Of a stretch of DNA of 64,000 bases, positions 1 to 8,703 are shown in pieces. Position 1 is the first letter of the stretch. The number at the start of each line of letters is the position of its first letter. Both the position numbers and the translations under genes were made by a program. Source of the DNA: Comamonas composti DSM 21721. GTDB lineage: Bacteria > Pseudomonadota > Gammaproteobacteria > Burkholderiales > Burkholderiaceae_C. Under the pieces are notes generated by a model that did not search any database, had not been told where the DNA came from, and saw only the letters and a program-made list of their open reading frames with translations. The DNA lies in assembly GCF_000429845.1 (NCBI RefSeq), contig NZ_KE386972.1, positions 165,220 through 229,219 on the forward strand, in the 5' to 3' direction.

Positions 1-90
1 CCCTGAGGCGCTTTGCGCCTTCCCCCTGAAGGGGGACGACGCCTTCGCCGCGAGGCGGCTCTTGCTCGGCGTCCCCGGGCCGGGCGCGTG
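1..90 (+). repeat. Intergenic repeat family A, copy 1 (cut by window edge)
   Basis: GC-rich element of the form CCCTGAGGCG-CTTTGCGCCTTCCCCC, a short variable hairpin, GGGGGACGACG, then a GCGGCTCTTGCTCGGCGTCCC-like tail. The same arrangement recurs near 2.0, 5.9, 10.7, 13.2, 37.3, 38.5 and 43.8 kb in both orientations. It holds no gene. Its function is unknown; the internal C-run/G-run pair can fold and it usually follows gene ends. Confidence 0.75.
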
Positions 91-116
91 CAGCACATGA
101 TTCACGGAGGATTCAG

Positions 117-500
117 ATGCAGGCCTTGACCGCCGAGCTCCAGGCCCTGGAGCAGGAGCTTCACCACCCAGGCACCTTTTGCGACCGGGCCCGGCTGGAG
201 CAGTTGCTGCACCCGGAGTTTCATGAAGTCGGGCGCTCGGGCCTGGCCTATGACCGGGCCACGGTGATCGACTTTCTGGCGGGGCAGCAAAGCCGGGCGC
301 CCGTGGCATCCACGGATTTCTCGGCTCGTTGGCTGGGGCCCGATCTGGCCTTGCTCAACTATGGCTCGGCGCTGCGCGAGGCCGACGGAGCCCTGGTCCA
401 GCACACGCTGCGCTCCTCGATCTGGCTGCGCTGCGGCACGCAGTGGCGGCTGCGCTACCACCAGGGCACGCCGGCTGCGGCGCCTTCCATCACACCATGA
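117..500 (+). CDS. DUF4440 / NTF2-like small protein
   Basis: A 127-residue soluble protein with no signal peptide or membrane segment. An N-terminal helix leads into a LLHPEFHEVG segment and a C-terminal W-R-L-R-YHQGTP strand, the usual look of DUF4440 proteins in the SnoaL/NTF2 fold. Members bind small ligands or act in poorly defined stress or detoxification roles, so no reaction is assigned. A GGAGG-like ribosome site lies just before the ATG. Its TGA overlaps the ATG of the next gene (ATGA), so the two are probably translationally coupled. Confidence 0.7.
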   Translation: MQALTAELQALEQELHHPGTFCDRARLEQLLHPEFHEVGRSGLAYDRATVIDFLAGQQSRAPVASTDFSARWLGPDLALLNYGSALREADGALVQHTLRSSIWLRCGTQWRLRYHQGTPAAAPSITP

Positions 501-919
501 GCACTTTTCTTGCCCTGTCCATCGTCGCGCCCCATGGCCAGAACATTGCCTGGGGCAGAAAAACGCTGGAAGTCCGCTCCTGGCTGCCGGCCTCGCTACC
601 GCTGAGGAATGTGCTCATCGTGGAGAACCGGCAATACCTGACCCGTGAGAGGCCTGCAGACCCGCATGCACAGGCCGTGGCCTTGGTGGACATTGCCTGG
701 GCCGCGCCATGGAGGACCGATCAGGTCCAGGCTGCCTGCTCCAGCGGCTGGGAGGAAGGCTATTACGCCTGGCAACTGGAGAACATCCGGCGCCTGCCCC
801 GGCCCGTGGCCGTGCATGCTGCACGCAAACTCTACGAGCTGGAGCTGTCGCTTGACATGAGCCGTCTGGTGAGTGTCCTGCCCCGATCTCTGGGCGCAGC
901 AACACAATTAAAAGAATAG
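497..919 (+). CDS. ASCH domain protein
   Basis: A 140-residue protein starting at the ATG that overlaps the previous stop by 4 bp; an in-frame start 168 bp upstream is rejected because it lies inside the preceding gene. It opens with LALSIVAPHGQNIAWGRKTL and continues with a LPLRNVLIVENRQYL segment, typical of ASCH domains (a PUA-like fold; motif G-x-K-x-x-E/x-R near the N-terminus). ASCH proteins are thought to bind RNA or modified nucleosides, and some hydrolyse acylated cytidines. The role here is unknown. It forms a two-gene unit with the NTF2-like gene and is convergent with the next gene. Confidence 0.7.
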   Translation: MSTFLALSIVAPHGQNIAWGRKTLEVRSWLPASLPLRNVLIVENRQYLTRERPADPHAQAVALVDIAWAAPWRTDQVQAACSSGWEEGYYAWQLENIRRLPRPVAVHAARKLYELELSLDMSRLVSVLPRSLGAATQLKE

Positions 920-996
920 CTGCCAGCGCTTGCCCTGTATGGATTTCAGATGGTTTTTCCATTGAAACCAAGATGTGGCAAGCGCTTGCAACTATG
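912..996. repeat. Intergenic repeat family B, copy 1, between convergent genes
   Basis: Inverted arms AGCTGCCAGCGCTTGCC (918-934) and GGCAAGCGCTTGCAACT (978-994) flank a shorter inner hairpin around GGATTTCAGATGG. The same arms occur near 6.8, 8.2, 17.0, 26.9, 35.4 and 44.0 kb. It sits exactly between the convergent ends of the ASCH gene and the deacylase gene, so a bidirectional terminator role is plausible (inference). Confidence 0.7.
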
Positions 997-1987
997 GTCT
1001 TAGAGCGTGGCGCTTTGCAAAGCGCACCACGGTCACGCCTGCGCGCGCCTGGCGCACCGAGGGCATGACGAGCACGCAGTCGTCATAGGGCGTGGTCACG
1101 GGCTGGCCGTCGTTGTCGCCGATCACGCTGCCGGCCTTGGCAAAGCATTCCAGCCCCGTATAGGGCGCGGCAAAGCGAAAGCCGCTGCTTTTTGCGACCA
1201 CGGGCTCGGTGACTTCCAGCGCCCATTGTTCGGCGGCATCGGCCTGCTTCCAGCCGGGCAGGGCTGTTGCGAGTTCGGCAGCGCCGAAGATGGCCGCAGC
1301 CTCGAGAAAGCGCAGGCATTGGTCGCGCGCCACGTCGCGGCTGGCGGGGTCGCCATGAAAGCCGCATTCCACGAGCAGGGAGCGCGAGTCCCCGGCCTGG
1401 GCATCGGGCAGGCTGAAGCGCCCGTAGTCGCGCAGCCGCGTACCGTCCTTGTGGCCTGCATCGACCACGATGTGTGCGGGCGCGCCCATGCGCCGTGCGA
1501 GCTCGCGGTTGCGCGGCTGCAGGCCCGTGAGCAGCAGCGGCGCCGAGGGCTCGTGCATGGAGTGCAGGTCCAGCAGCCAGTCGGCCTCGCGCACAAAGGG
1601 GCGCAACGCGGCCGCACGCCGGCGCTCGCGCGTGCCGCCCTCGTCCATGCGCACGTCCTGCCACTGGCGGTTCAGGTCCTCGTCCACGAAGCGCGAGGCA
1701 TCGTGGTCGCGCGCGTCGAAGCGGTCGAAGGCCTCGAGATTCGCCAGCACCAGGCACAGGCTGCCGCTGTGCGGCGCCAGTCGGCCCTGGGTCAGGGCCT
1801 CGAGCAGGCCGGCCACGGCCCAGGCGCCGCAGATCTCGTTGCCGTGCACCAGGGCCGAGATCATGACCCGGCGCCCGGGGCGGCCGGAGTCGAAGCGCCA
1901 TACGCCCTCCACCCCGGTATTGCCCGCACGCCAGGGCGCAAGATCGGGCAGGGGCAGTTCAAATCTCAAATCACTCATTTCAGTCAT
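992..1987 (-). CDS. Succinylglutamate desuccinylase/aspartoacylase family protein (M14-like)
   Basis: A 331-residue zinc-dependent deacylase-like protein. The zinc site of the AstE/AspA branch of the M14 carboxypeptidases is visible: ALVHGNE places His48 and Glu51, and LLDLHSMHEPS gives His142. A DLNRQW motif (about residues 105-110) matches the substrate-binding Asn-Arg pair. Family members cleave N-acyl amino acids, such as succinylglutamate or acetylaspartate, in the cytoplasm. No arginine-succinyltransferase (ast) genes are adjacent, so the substrate is open. A second Met four codons in is an alternative start. It is the last gene before family B copy 1 and is downstream of a Bug binding-protein gene. 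Confidence 0.75.
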   Translation of the reverse strand: MTEMSDLRFELPLPDLAPWRAGNTGVEGVWRFDSGRPGRRVMISALVHGNEICGAWAVAGLLEALTQGRLAPHSGSLCLVLANLEAFDRFDARDHDASRFVDEDLNRQWQDVRMDEGGTRERRRAAALRPFVREADWLLDLHSMHEPSAPLLLTGLQPRNRELARRMGAPAHIVVDAGHKDGTRLRDYGRFSLPDAQAGDSRSLLVECGFHGDPASRDVARDQCLRFLEAAAIFGAAELATALPGWKQADAAEQWALEVTEPVVAKSSGFRFAAPYTGLECFAKAGSVIGDNDGQPVTTPYDDCVLVMPSVRQARAGVTVVRFAKRHALRP

Positions 1988-2040
1988 CCACGGCCTATGA
2001 AACCGGCGCGGCCCAGCGTAGAGATCGTAAACACGTTCTT

Positions 2041-2118
2041 AGGGACGCCGGGCAAGAGCCGCCTCGCGGCGAAGGCCTCGTCCCCCTGGGGGAAGGCGCC
2101 GCAGGCGACTCAGGGGGC
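2041..2118 (-). repeat. Intergenic repeat family A, copy 2 (reverse orientation)
   Basis: Reverse-oriented copy: GACGCCGGGCAAGAGCCG, then the C-run/G-run hairpin, ending CGACTCAGGGGGC. It abuts the stop codon of the Bug-protein gene at 2119, so it begins directly after that gene ends. Confidence 0.75.
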
Positions 2119-3102
2119 TTAATTCTCTATATGTGCGAACTGCACGATCTTTGCGTACTTGGCGATCTCCGCATGGATGTACTTGCCCGCATCGGTCGCG
2201 GGATCGGCGACCACGTTGCCGGTGTCCTCCATCTTCTTGCGAAACTCGGGCGAGGCCATGGTTTCGTCCAGGGCCTTCTTGAGCTTGGCGGCGATGGGCT
2301 CGGGCAGGCCCTTGGGCGCCATGAGCGCGAACCAGACGTTGATGTCCACGTTCTTGTACTGGGGCTGTTCGGACAGGGCCGGAATATCGGGCGTGATGGC
2401 CGAGCGCCTGGCCTCGGTCGTGCCCAGGGCCACGACCTTGCCCGCGCGGATCTGGGGCAGGCCCGAGGACAGCACGAACACGCCGAATTCGATGTTGCTG
2501 CCCACGAGATCCGTGGTCAGCGGCGCCACGCCCCGGTAGGGAATATGCGTCATGTGCAGCTTTCCCTGCTCCTTGACCATTTCACCGGCCAGATGCAGGG
2601 CCGTGCCCACACCCGAGCTGCCGTAGCTGAACTTGCCGGGGTTCTTCGCCACCTGGGCCGTGAACTCGCCGGCATTCTTCACGCCGGTCTTCTGCGAGGC
2701 CACGAGCACCATGGGTTGCGAGCCCACGAGGCCTATGGGCGTGAAGTCGCCAATCGTGTACTTGATGCTTTTGTTGATGAGCCGGGCAATCGCGAGCTCG
2801 TTGTTCGCGCCCACGAAGATGGTGTAGCCGTCGGCCGGCGATTTGGCGACCTTTTGCGCACCGATGGCGCCGCCGGCGCCGCCCAGGTTTTCCACGACCA
2901 CGGGCTGGCCCAGGCGCGAGGCCAGGCCATCGGCCACGAGACGGCCGACCAGGTCGGTGCTGCCACCGGGCGGATAGCCGACGACCATGGTGATGGCGCG
3001 ACTCGGATAGGTGCCGCCCTCATCGGCAAAGGTGCTGCCGCAGGCAGCAAGCAGGGCCGCGGCCAGCAAGGCGGCGCGGCGCGGGAAGTTCGTGGCAGGC
3101 AT
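2119..3102 (-). CDS. Bug/TctC family tripartite tricarboxylate transporter binding protein
   Basis: A 327-residue periplasmic solute-binding protein. The start is the ATG of MPATNFPRR; longer frames lack a ribosome site and would hide the signal peptide. The leader has an Arg-Arg pair, a hydrophobic Ala/Leu run and a LLAAC stretch with Cys21, so it could be a lipoprotein or an ordinary Sec substrate. The mature part carries the Bug hallmark MVVGYPPGGSTDLVGR and VVVENLGGAGGAIG, which form the carboxylate-binding pocket. Such proteins bind carboxylates and deliver them to TctAB-type permeases. No tctA or tctB is in the window. The LysR gene immediately upstream is a likely regulator. The ligand is unknown. 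Confidence 0.85.
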   Translation of the reverse strand: MPATNFPRRAALLAAALLAACGSTFADEGGTYPSRAITMVVGYPPGGSTDLVGRLVADGLASRLGQPVVVENLGGAGGAIGAQKVAKSPADGYTIFVGANNELAIARLINKSIKYTIGDFTPIGLVGSQPMVLVASQKTGVKNAGEFTAQVAKNPGKFSYGSSGVGTALHLAGEMVKEQGKLHMTHIPYRGVAPLTTDLVGSNIEFGVFVLSSGLPQIRAGKVVALGTTEARRSAITPDIPALSEQPQYKNVDINVWFALMAPKGLPEPIAAKLKKALDETMASPEFRKKMEDTGNVVADPATDAGKYIHAEIAKYAKIVQFAHIEN

Positions 3103-3225
3103 GGCTGTGTCTCCATTTGTTGTGATCTGCCCGGATTGTGCAAACACCGCCGGCCCGGGTCGGTGCCTATGGGGCACGGGTCCGTGCCATTCGCGCACGG
3201 CGCAAGCAAGGGCTGGAATACGCTC

Positions 3226-4119
3226 TCAGGCCCGGGTGATATCGCGCCAGAACTGCTCGGCCGCCTGGCCCAGATGACGCTTGGGCCGGTACAGGCGCAC
3301 GTCGAAGTGCACTTCCAGGCTGGCATCGGCGGCCGGCGCCAGCTCGCCGCTCAGGCAGTCGGCGCGCACCATGGACCAGGGCATCCAGCCCAGGCCCAGG
3401 CCTTTGCGCACGTATTCGTAATTCGCGTCGGCCGAGTCGCTGTCCATGCAGCGGCGCAGGCGCGGCGCCAGCGGGTGCTGGCTCAAATGGTCCTGCACCA
3501 GCCGGCCCAGGGCCAGGCTTTGCGAATAGGCCAGATAGGGCACGGCGGCCTGGGTGGACAGGTCATGCAGCGCACGGCCTTGGGCATCGGCGCGGGACAC
3601 GGGCACGAGCTTGTCGCTGGCCACGGTCAGATGGCTGAACTGCCGCGCATCCAGGCGCACGGCCAGCGCCGCGTGGTGGTAGAGCAGCGCAAAGCTGGCC
3701 TGACCGCGCTGCAGCATGAGCACGGTTTCCTCCAGCGATCGCGTGAGAATGCGCAGCTCGGCCGTTTGCAGCACGCCGCTGCAGCGCGCCAGCCAGTCGG
3801 CGACCATGGTGCGCGCCAGCGTGCGCCCCGTGGCCAGGGTGATGCTGTGGGCCTGCTGGCCGCCCAGGGCGCGCAGCTCGGCCTGGGACTGGGCCAGGGT
3901 GCGCAGCAATTGCTCGGCCGTATCGCGAAAGGCTTCACCCGCTGCCGTGAGCCGCACGGGCCCGGCGCCGGCATCGACCAGGGCGGTTCCGGCCCAGGCC
4001 TCGAGCGCACGAATGCGCCGCCCGAAGGCCGGATGCGTGACATGACGCAGCTCGGCCGCACGGGTAAAGCTGCGCTCCTGGGCCAGAGCCACGAAGTCCT
4101 CCAGCCACTTGGCCTGCAT
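3226..4119 (-). CDS. LysR family transcriptional regulator
   Basis: A 297-residue DNA-binding protein. The start is set at MQAKWLEDF, where the N-terminal winged helix-turn-helix begins (FVALAQERSFTRAAELRHVT, about residues 7-26, followed by the PAFGRRIRALEAWAGTALV recognition segment); a 33-residue upstream extension is not family-like and would overlap the pyrF end. The rest fits the LysR substrate-binding domain. It is upstream of, and on the same strand as, the Bug-protein gene about 120 bp away, which suggests that this regulator controls uptake of that ligand (inference). It starts 13 bp after the end of pyrF. Confidence 0.85.
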   Translation of the reverse strand: MQAKWLEDFVALAQERSFTRAAELRHVTHPAFGRRIRALEAWAGTALVDAGAGPVRLTAAGEAFRDTAEQLLRTLAQSQAELRALGGQQAHSITLATGRTLARTMVADWLARCSGVLQTAELRILTRSLEETVLMLQRGQASFALLYHHAALAVRLDARQFSHLTVASDKLVPVSRADAQGRALHDLSTQAAVPYLAYSQSLALGRLVQDHLSQHPLAPRLRRCMDSDSADANYEYVRKGLGLGWMPWSMVRADCLSGELAPAADASLEVHFDVRLYRPKRHLGQAAEQFWRDITRA

Positions 4120-4132
4120 GCGGGCGTCTGTC

Positions 4133-4957
4133 CTAGCGCCCCGCAGCCTGCAGCGTGGCGCGGGTGTCCAGGGCGGCCTTGCGGGCGGCTGCGGCGAAGT
4201 CCTCGCCTTGCGAGGCATACAAAATGGCGCGCGAGGAGTTGATGATGATGGGGCCGCCGCCGATCCTGGCGGCCTTCACCGTGGCCACGGCGTCGCCACC
4301 CTGGGCGCCCACACCGGGGATCAGCAGCGGCAGGCTGGGAGCCACGGCGCGCACGCGCTCGATCTCATGCGGGCGGGTGGCGCCCACCACCAGGCCCAGC
4401 TGGCCATTGGTGTTCCACGGGCCTTGGGCCAGCTTGGCCACATGCTCGAACATGGCGGGCTGGCCCGGCAGATCGGCCATGCGCTGGGCCTGCAGGTCGT
4501 CCCCACCGGGGTTGGAGGTGCGGCACAGCAGAAAGGCGCCCTTGCCCTCGTACTTCAGATAGGGCGTGATCGAGTCAAAGCCCATGAAGGGCGACAGGGT
4601 CACGGCGTCGGCACCGTAGCGCTCGAAGGCCTCTTTGGCGTACTGCTCGGCCGTGGAGCCGATATCGCCACGCTTGGCATCCAGAATCACCGGCACATGG
4701 GGGGCCACACGGCGCATATGGGCCATCAGCTTTTCCAGCTGGTCTTCGGCGCGGTGGGCGGCGAAATAGGCAATCTGGGGCTTGAAGCTGTTCACCAGGT
4801 CGTGGGTGGCGTCGACGATGGCGGCGCAGAAGTCGTAAATCTTCGACACGTCGCCCTGCATGGCGGCAGGAAAGCGGCTGGGTTCGGGGTCCAGACCCAC
4901 GCACAGCATGGAGTCATTGCGCGTGGACGCGTCGCGCAGCATGTCGAGAAAATTCAT
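4133..4957 (-). CDS. pyrF: Orotidine 5'-phosphate decarboxylase (type 2)
   Basis: A 274-residue cytoplasmic enzyme making UMP from OMP in the last step of de novo pyrimidine synthesis. The start at MNFLDMLRD matches the usual length of the longer type-2 enzymes of beta- and actinobacteria. The signature [12 protein letters not shown] (residues 91-102) includes the catalytic Lys95 within the D-x-K-x-x-D array, and [14 protein letters not shown] near residue 17 is the N-terminal substrate loop. Other pyrimidine genes are not adjacent, as is usual for pyrF in this group. It is divergent from the DMT permease gene. Confidence 0.95.
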   Translation of the reverse strand: MNFLDMLRDASTRNDSMLCVGLDPEPSRFPAAMQGDVSKIYDFCAAIVDATHDLVNSFKPQIAYFAAHRAEDQLEKLMAHMRRVAPHVPVILDAKRGDIGSTAEQYAKEAFERYGADAVTLSPFMGFDSITPYLKYEGKGAFLLCRTSNPGGDDLQAQRMADLPGQPAMFEHVAKLAQGPWNTNGQLGLVVGATRPHEIERVRAVAPSLPLLIPGVGAQGGDAVATVKAARIGGGPIIINSSRAILYASQGEDFAAAARKAALDTRATLQAAGR

Positions 4958-5051
4958 GGGGCGTGATTTTAAATGGGCGGCCTGAATGCCGGCTTGCGCG
5001 GCCCGGGGAGTCCCTGCACGCGGGCCTGCTTGTCGGCACAATCAGTTACCT

Positions 5052-5945
5052 ATGTCTGCCTCTTTGCCCCGCTTTACCTCGCGCCAGCTTGTCTTGCTGG
5101 TACTGCTCACCATCGTCTGGGGGCTGAACTGGCCCATCATGAAAGTGGGCGTGGCGCATTTCCCTCCGCTGACTTTCCGCATGATTGCCATGTGGCTGGC
5201 CGTGCCGGTGCTGGCGCTGGTGCTGTGGAAGCAAAAAGCGCCGTGGACGGTGCCGCGCGCGGCCTGGGGCAAGCTGGCCCTGCTGACGCTGACGAATATG
5301 CTGATGTGGCACTGCCTGATGATTCTGTCCATGCCATTGCTGTCCAGCGGGCGGGCCGCCATTCTGGGCTACACCATGCCCATCTTCTCGGCCGTGATTG
5401 GCGTGGTGGTGTTTGGCGAGCACCTGGCCGGCCGGGCCTGGGCCGGCGTGGCCGCCGCCGCCCTGGGCGTGGTGCTGTTGCTGTGGCATGCCGTGACCTC
5501 GCTGGGCAGCCCGCTGGGCGTGGCCCTGATTCTGACGGCAGCGGCCGGCTGGGCCATGGGTACCCAGCTGCTGCGCCGCACCGAAATGCCCGTGCCCTTG
5601 ATGACGCTGTCGTTCTGGATGGTGCTGCTCACGGCCATCTTTCTGAGCCTGCTGTCCACGCTGTTCGAGCGCCAGCTGTGGCACTGGCCGGACCACACGA
5701 CCCTGGTCACCATCCTCTACAACGGCCCGCTGGCCATTGGCTTTGCCCAGGTGACCTGGTTCTTTCTGGCCCGCACCCTGCCGCCCGTGGCTTCCACGCT
5801 GAGCGTGATGCTCATCCCCGTGATCGGTGTGTTCAGCGGCGCCTGGTGGCTGGGCGAGCAGTTGCGCTGGCAGGACTGGGCCGCCGTGGCGCTGATCATG
5901 CTGGCCATTGCATCGGTGCTGTGGCCGAAAAAGGCTACCCCCTGA
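5052..5945 (+). CDS. DMT superfamily (EamA) inner-membrane transporter
   Basis: A 297-residue protein of about ten membrane helices made of two EamA repeats. The N-terminal TIVWGLNWPIMKVGV segment and the SSGRAAILGYTMPIFSAVIG segment are typical of drug/metabolite permeases. MSASLPRFTSR is the chosen start; the 22-residue upstream extension has no ribosome site. EamA proteins commonly export amino acids or metabolites; the substrate cannot be read from sequence. The stop codon TGA lies inside the CCCCCTGAG of a family A repeat, so the repeat supplies the end of this gene. Confidence 0.85.
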   Translation: MSASLPRFTSRQLVLLVLLTIVWGLNWPIMKVGVAHFPPLTFRMIAMWLAVPVLALVLWKQKAPWTVPRAAWGKLALLTLTNMLMWHCLMILSMPLLSSGRAAILGYTMPIFSAVIGVVVFGEHLAGRAWAGVAAAALGVVLLLWHAVTSLGSPLGVALILTAAAGWAMGTQLLRRTEMPVPLMTLSFWMVLLTAIFLSLLSTLFERQLWHWPDHTTLVTILYNGPLAIGFAQVTWFFLARTLPPVASTLSVMLIPVIGVFSGAWWLGEQLRWQDWAAVALIMLAIASVLWPKKATP

Positions 5946-6030
5946 GGCGCTAGCGCGCCTTCCCCCTGGGAGGGGGACGACAGCCTCGCGGCGGGGCGGC
6001 CCTTGCTCGCTGTCCCTGATCTAGGCTCCG
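5937..6030 (+). repeat. Intergenic repeat family A, copy 3, overlapping a stop codon
   Basis: Forward copy starting CCCCCTGAGGCGC, with hairpin CCCCCTGGGAGGGGG and tail CGGCCCTTGCTCGCTGTCCC. Its first TGA (5943-5945) is the stop codon of the DMT permease gene. Nothing else is seen in the gap to 6099. Confidence 0.75.
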
Positions 6031-6099
6031 CCCGTTTTATGGGCAGTGCACCGTGGCATTACCCTGCCACAGCCAGACTTGTCCATTGGGACGCGCATG

Positions 6100-6696
6100 C
6101 TACTTCTGGGGAAGGCAGCCCTGCCAGCAGGTCGCCAAGCACGGCGCTAGCTCTTTTGCACGCGATAACGCAGCTCGGCCATGCCGGACAGCTTCCAGCT
6201 GCAGCCTGGGGCTGAGTACGCGACGGGGGAACAGCGGCTTGCCCTGGCCCAGCGTGGCGGAGCCGATTTGCACAATGATTTCGTCGAGCAGGCCGGCGTC
6301 GTGGAACTGGCCGGCCAGATCGCCCCCGCCCACCACCCACAGGTTTTTGTCGCCGGCGGCCGCGCGCATGGCGGCGTGTACGGGGCGCACATCGCCTTGC
6401 ACGAAATGAATTTCTGCATCTTGAGCACCAGGCATGGGCGGCAGCTCGCGGCTGGAGAACACCCAGCAGGGCTGGGTATAGGGCCAGGCTGCGCCGGTTT
6501 CGGCCATGGCTTCCTGGGCATGGCGCAGCATCCATTCATAGGTGGCCGAGCCCATGGCCAGGGCGCCGACTTCGGCGATGAAGCCGGGGTAGCTGGAGCT
6601 CTCCAGGCTGCCCAGCGGGAACAGCCAGTCCAGGCTGTCGTCCTCGGTGGCCAGAAAGCCGTCCAGGCTGCTTGCGGTGTAATACTGGGTTTTCAT
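6100..6696 (-). CDS. Dihydrofolate reductase / RibD C-terminal domain family protein
   Basis: A 198-residue cytoplasmic protein. MKTQYYTASSLDGFLA followed by DDSLDWLFP is the classic opening of the stand-alone RibD_C family (COG0262), and LWVVGGGDLAGQF (about residues 118-130) is its NADPH-binding Gly-rich turn; YPGF and TYEWML are also family-like. These proteins share the DHFR fold and are NADPH-dependent reductases of mostly unknown substrate; they are not the riboflavin enzyme itself, since the deaminase half is missing. It is separated from pgk upstream by a strong terminator, so it is probably transcribed on its own. Confidence 0.8.
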   Translation of the reverse strand: MKTQYYTASSLDGFLATEDDSLDWLFPLGSLESSSYPGFIAEVGALAMGSATYEWMLRHAQEAMAETGAAWPYTQPCWVFSSRELPPMPGAQDAEIHFVQGDVRPVHAAMRAAAGDKNLWVVGGGDLAGQFHDAGLLDEIIVQIGSATLGQGKPLFPRRVLSPRLQLEAVRHGRAALSRAKELAPCLATCWQGCLPQK

Positions 6697-6748
6697 ACAG
6701 ATATTTTAGGCCATCGCTGGCGGTGTAGCGTCTGTTTTTGGCCGCAAA

Positions 6749-6780
6749 AAAGCCCGTGGGCTTTGCAGTCCACGGGCTTT
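6749..6780 (-). terminator. Rho-independent terminator of pgk (usable in both directions)
   Basis: Perfect 11-bp stem AAAGCCCGTGG / CCACGGGCTTT with a 10-nt loop. On the minus strand it is followed by a run of six T, and on the plus strand by TTTGTTTTT. It lies between the end of pgk (6849) and the start of the RibD-like gene (6696). Confidence 0.9.
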
Positions 6781-6787
6781 GTTTTTG

Positions 6788-6822
6788 CTAGCTGCCAGCG
6801 CTGATACAGCAAGCGCTGGAGC
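6788..6822. repeat. Repeat family B, short copy 2
   Basis: TAGCTGCCAGCGCT and AAGCGCTGGAGC arms only 8 nt apart, without the inner GATTTC hairpin. It lies directly downstream of pgk, beside the terminator. Confidence 0.6.
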
Positions 6823-6848
6823 CGGATTTCGCTATGAATCAGCGGCCA

Positions 6849-8042
6849 TCAGCCATTGGCGCGCTTGGCCAGGATCTCGAAGGCCGGCAGGGTTTTGCCT
6901 TCCAGCACTTCCAGGAAAGCGCCGCCACCAGTGGAGATATAGCCCACGTCTTTTTCAATGCCGTACTTGGCAATGGCGGCCAGGGTGTCGCCACCGCCGG
7001 CAATGCTGAAGGCGGGGGATTCGGCAATCGCCTGGGCAATCACCTTGGTGCCGTTGGCAAATTGGTCGAATTCGAACACGCCCACGGGGCCGTTCCAGAC
7101 GATGGTGCCGGCTTGCTTGAGCTGGGCGGCCAGCTTGGCGGCGGTTTCGGGGCCGATGTCCAGAATCATGTCGTCGTCTTCGACTTCGCTGGCCTTTTTA
7201 ACCGTGGCAGGGGCGTCAGCCGCAAAAGCCTTGGCGGTGACCACATCGGTGGGCACGGGCACTTCGGCGCCGCGCGCTGCCATGGCGTCAATCACGGCCT
7301 TGGCGTCGGCCAGCAGGTCGGGCTCGGCCAGGGATTTACCGATCTTGAGGCCGGCGGCCAGCATAAAGGTGTTGGCAATGCCGCCGCCCACGATGAGCTG
7401 GTCCACCTTGTCGGCCAGGCTCTTGAGGATGGTCAGCTTGGTCGAGACCTTGGAGCCGGCGACGATGGCGGCCAGCGGGCGGGCCGGGGCAGCCAGGGCC
7501 TTGTTCAGGGCGTCGATCTCGGCCGACAGCAGCGGGCCGGCGCAGGCAATGGGGGCGTATTCGGCAATGCCATAGGTCGTGCCTTCGGCGCGGTGGGCAG
7601 TGCCGAAAGCGTCGTTCACAAAGATGTCGCACAGCTGGGCCAGCTTCTGGGCCAGCTCGGGCTTGTTCTTTTTCTCGCCCACGTTGACGCGGCAGTTTTC
7701 CAGCAGCACGACCTGGCCGGGCGCCACCTGCACGCCGTCCACCCAGTTGGCCACCAGGGGCACTTCACGGCCCAGCAGCTCGGCCAGGCGCTGGGCCACG
7801 GGGGCCAGCGAATCCTGGGGCTTGAACTCGCCCTCCGTGGGGCGGCCCAGGTGGCTGGTCACCATCACGGCCGCACCGGCCTTGAGTGCCATCTCAATCG
7901 CGGGCACCGAGGCGCGCACGCGCGTGTCTTCGGTGATCTGGCCGGCATCGTTCAGAGGAACATTGAGGTCGGCGCGGATGAAAACACGTTGGCCCTGGGC
8001 TTTGCCCTGGGCGCACAGATCGGAAAAACGAAGAATGTTCAT
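6849..8042 (-). CDS. pgk: Phosphoglycerate kinase
   Basis: A 397-residue cytoplasmic glycolytic enzyme interconverting 1,3-bisphosphoglycerate + ADP and 3-phosphoglycerate + ATP. The start at MNILRFSDL gives the usual bacterial length; the 48-residue extension to 8186 is rejected. The N-domain shows [13 protein letters not shown] and [10 protein letters not shown] (substrate loops), the hinge [12 protein letters not shown], and the C-domain nucleotide site [12 protein letters not shown] and [14 protein letters not shown]. It is not next to gap or fba here; a terminator follows and a family B repeat precedes it, so it looks monocistronic. Confidence 0.97.
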   Translation of the reverse strand: MNILRFSDLCAQGKAQGQRVFIRADLNVPLNDAGQITEDTRVRASVPAIEMALKAGAAVMVTSHLGRPTEGEFKPQDSLAPVAQRLAELLGREVPLVANWVDGVQVAPGQVVLLENCRVNVGEKKNKPELAQKLAQLCDIFVNDAFGTAHRAEGTTYGIAEYAPIACAGPLLSAEIDALNKALAAPARPLAAIVAGSKVSTKLTILKSLADKVDQLIVGGGIANTFMLAAGLKIGKSLAEPDLLADAKAVIDAMAARGAEVPVPTDVVTAKAFAADAPATVKKASEVEDDDMILDIGPETAAKLAAQLKQAGTIVWNGPVGVFEFDQFANGTKVIAQAIAESPAFSIAGGGDTLAAIAKYGIEKDVGYISTGGGAFLEVLEGKTLPAFEILAKRANG

Positions 8043-8370
8043 GGCAACAGTGGGAGAGCGAGCCGCAGCCGCACCTTGGATGGGTAAAGAAAAAGCCGCG
8101 GCCATTGTAGAGGTCCTAGAGCCCGATTTCGCTCCAACCCTTGGGGCCAGTGCCTTTGCGGATTCCCCCAGGGCATGGCAGGGCACTCACAAAGAAATAG
8201 CTGCCAGCGCTTTCTGACAGCCAGCTTCAGGCATATAAAGCCTTGAAATCGCCTGGAGACAAGCGCTGGCAGCTCACCTTTTAATGCAGAGACAGCGTGC
8301 AAGATCCGCCCCGCTGCGAAGCTGTCGCCCCCTCGGGAAGATGCAGCGCCAACCGCCCGGGGGCGAGCTG
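8043..8370. repeat. Intergenic region with repeat family B, copy 3 (8195-8279)
   Basis: A 328-bp gap without a convincing gene. It holds a family B element with arms AGCTGCCAGCGCTT (8199-8212) and AAGCGCTGGCAGCT (8261-8274), a perfect 14-bp inverted pair, around a less regular centre. The pgk promoter must lie in the right part of this gap as read from pgk, but no clear -35/-10 pair was picked. The 8280-8370 stretch shows nothing recognisable. Confidence 0.7.
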
Positions 8371-8703
8371 CTACCAGCCCAACCCAATGTGCAGGGGCAG
8401 ATAGACCAGCATGCCCAGCGCAATCGTGCCCATGATGTCGCGGCGCCAGAAAAAATAGGCCACAGCCACGACGACGGCCGGCAGGCGCGCATCGACCAGG
8501 CTGGAGATGAGCTGGCCATTGCTCATCACGATCTCGGGCGCGATCACGGCGGCCAGCGCCGCCAGAGGTGCATATTGCAGGCCACGCTTGAGCCAGCGCG
8601 GCATGGGCACTGCGCGCTCGGGAATCATGAAGAAGGCGCGCGTGACCACGGTGATCGCCGTAAGCCCCAGGCAGGCCAGCAGGCCCCAGAGCCAGTCATC
8701 CAT
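8371..8703 (-). CDS. azlD: AzlD family branched-chain amino acid exporter subunit
   Basis: A 110-residue membrane protein starting at MDDWLWGLL, with about four hydrophobic segments; RAFFMIPERAVPMPRWLKRG is the family-specific first cytoplasmic loop. AzlD is the small partner of AzlC (BrnE/BrnF in Corynebacterium) in export of branched-chain amino acids and azaleucine. Its start overlaps the azlC stop by one base (TGATG on the minus strand), which points to coupled translation at fixed stoichiometry. Confidence 0.9.
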   Translation of the reverse strand: MDDWLWGLLACLGLTAITVVTRAFFMIPERAVPMPRWLKRGLQYAPLAALAAVIAPEIVMSNGQLISSLVDARLPAVVVAVAYFFWRRDIMGTIALGMLVYLPLHIGLGW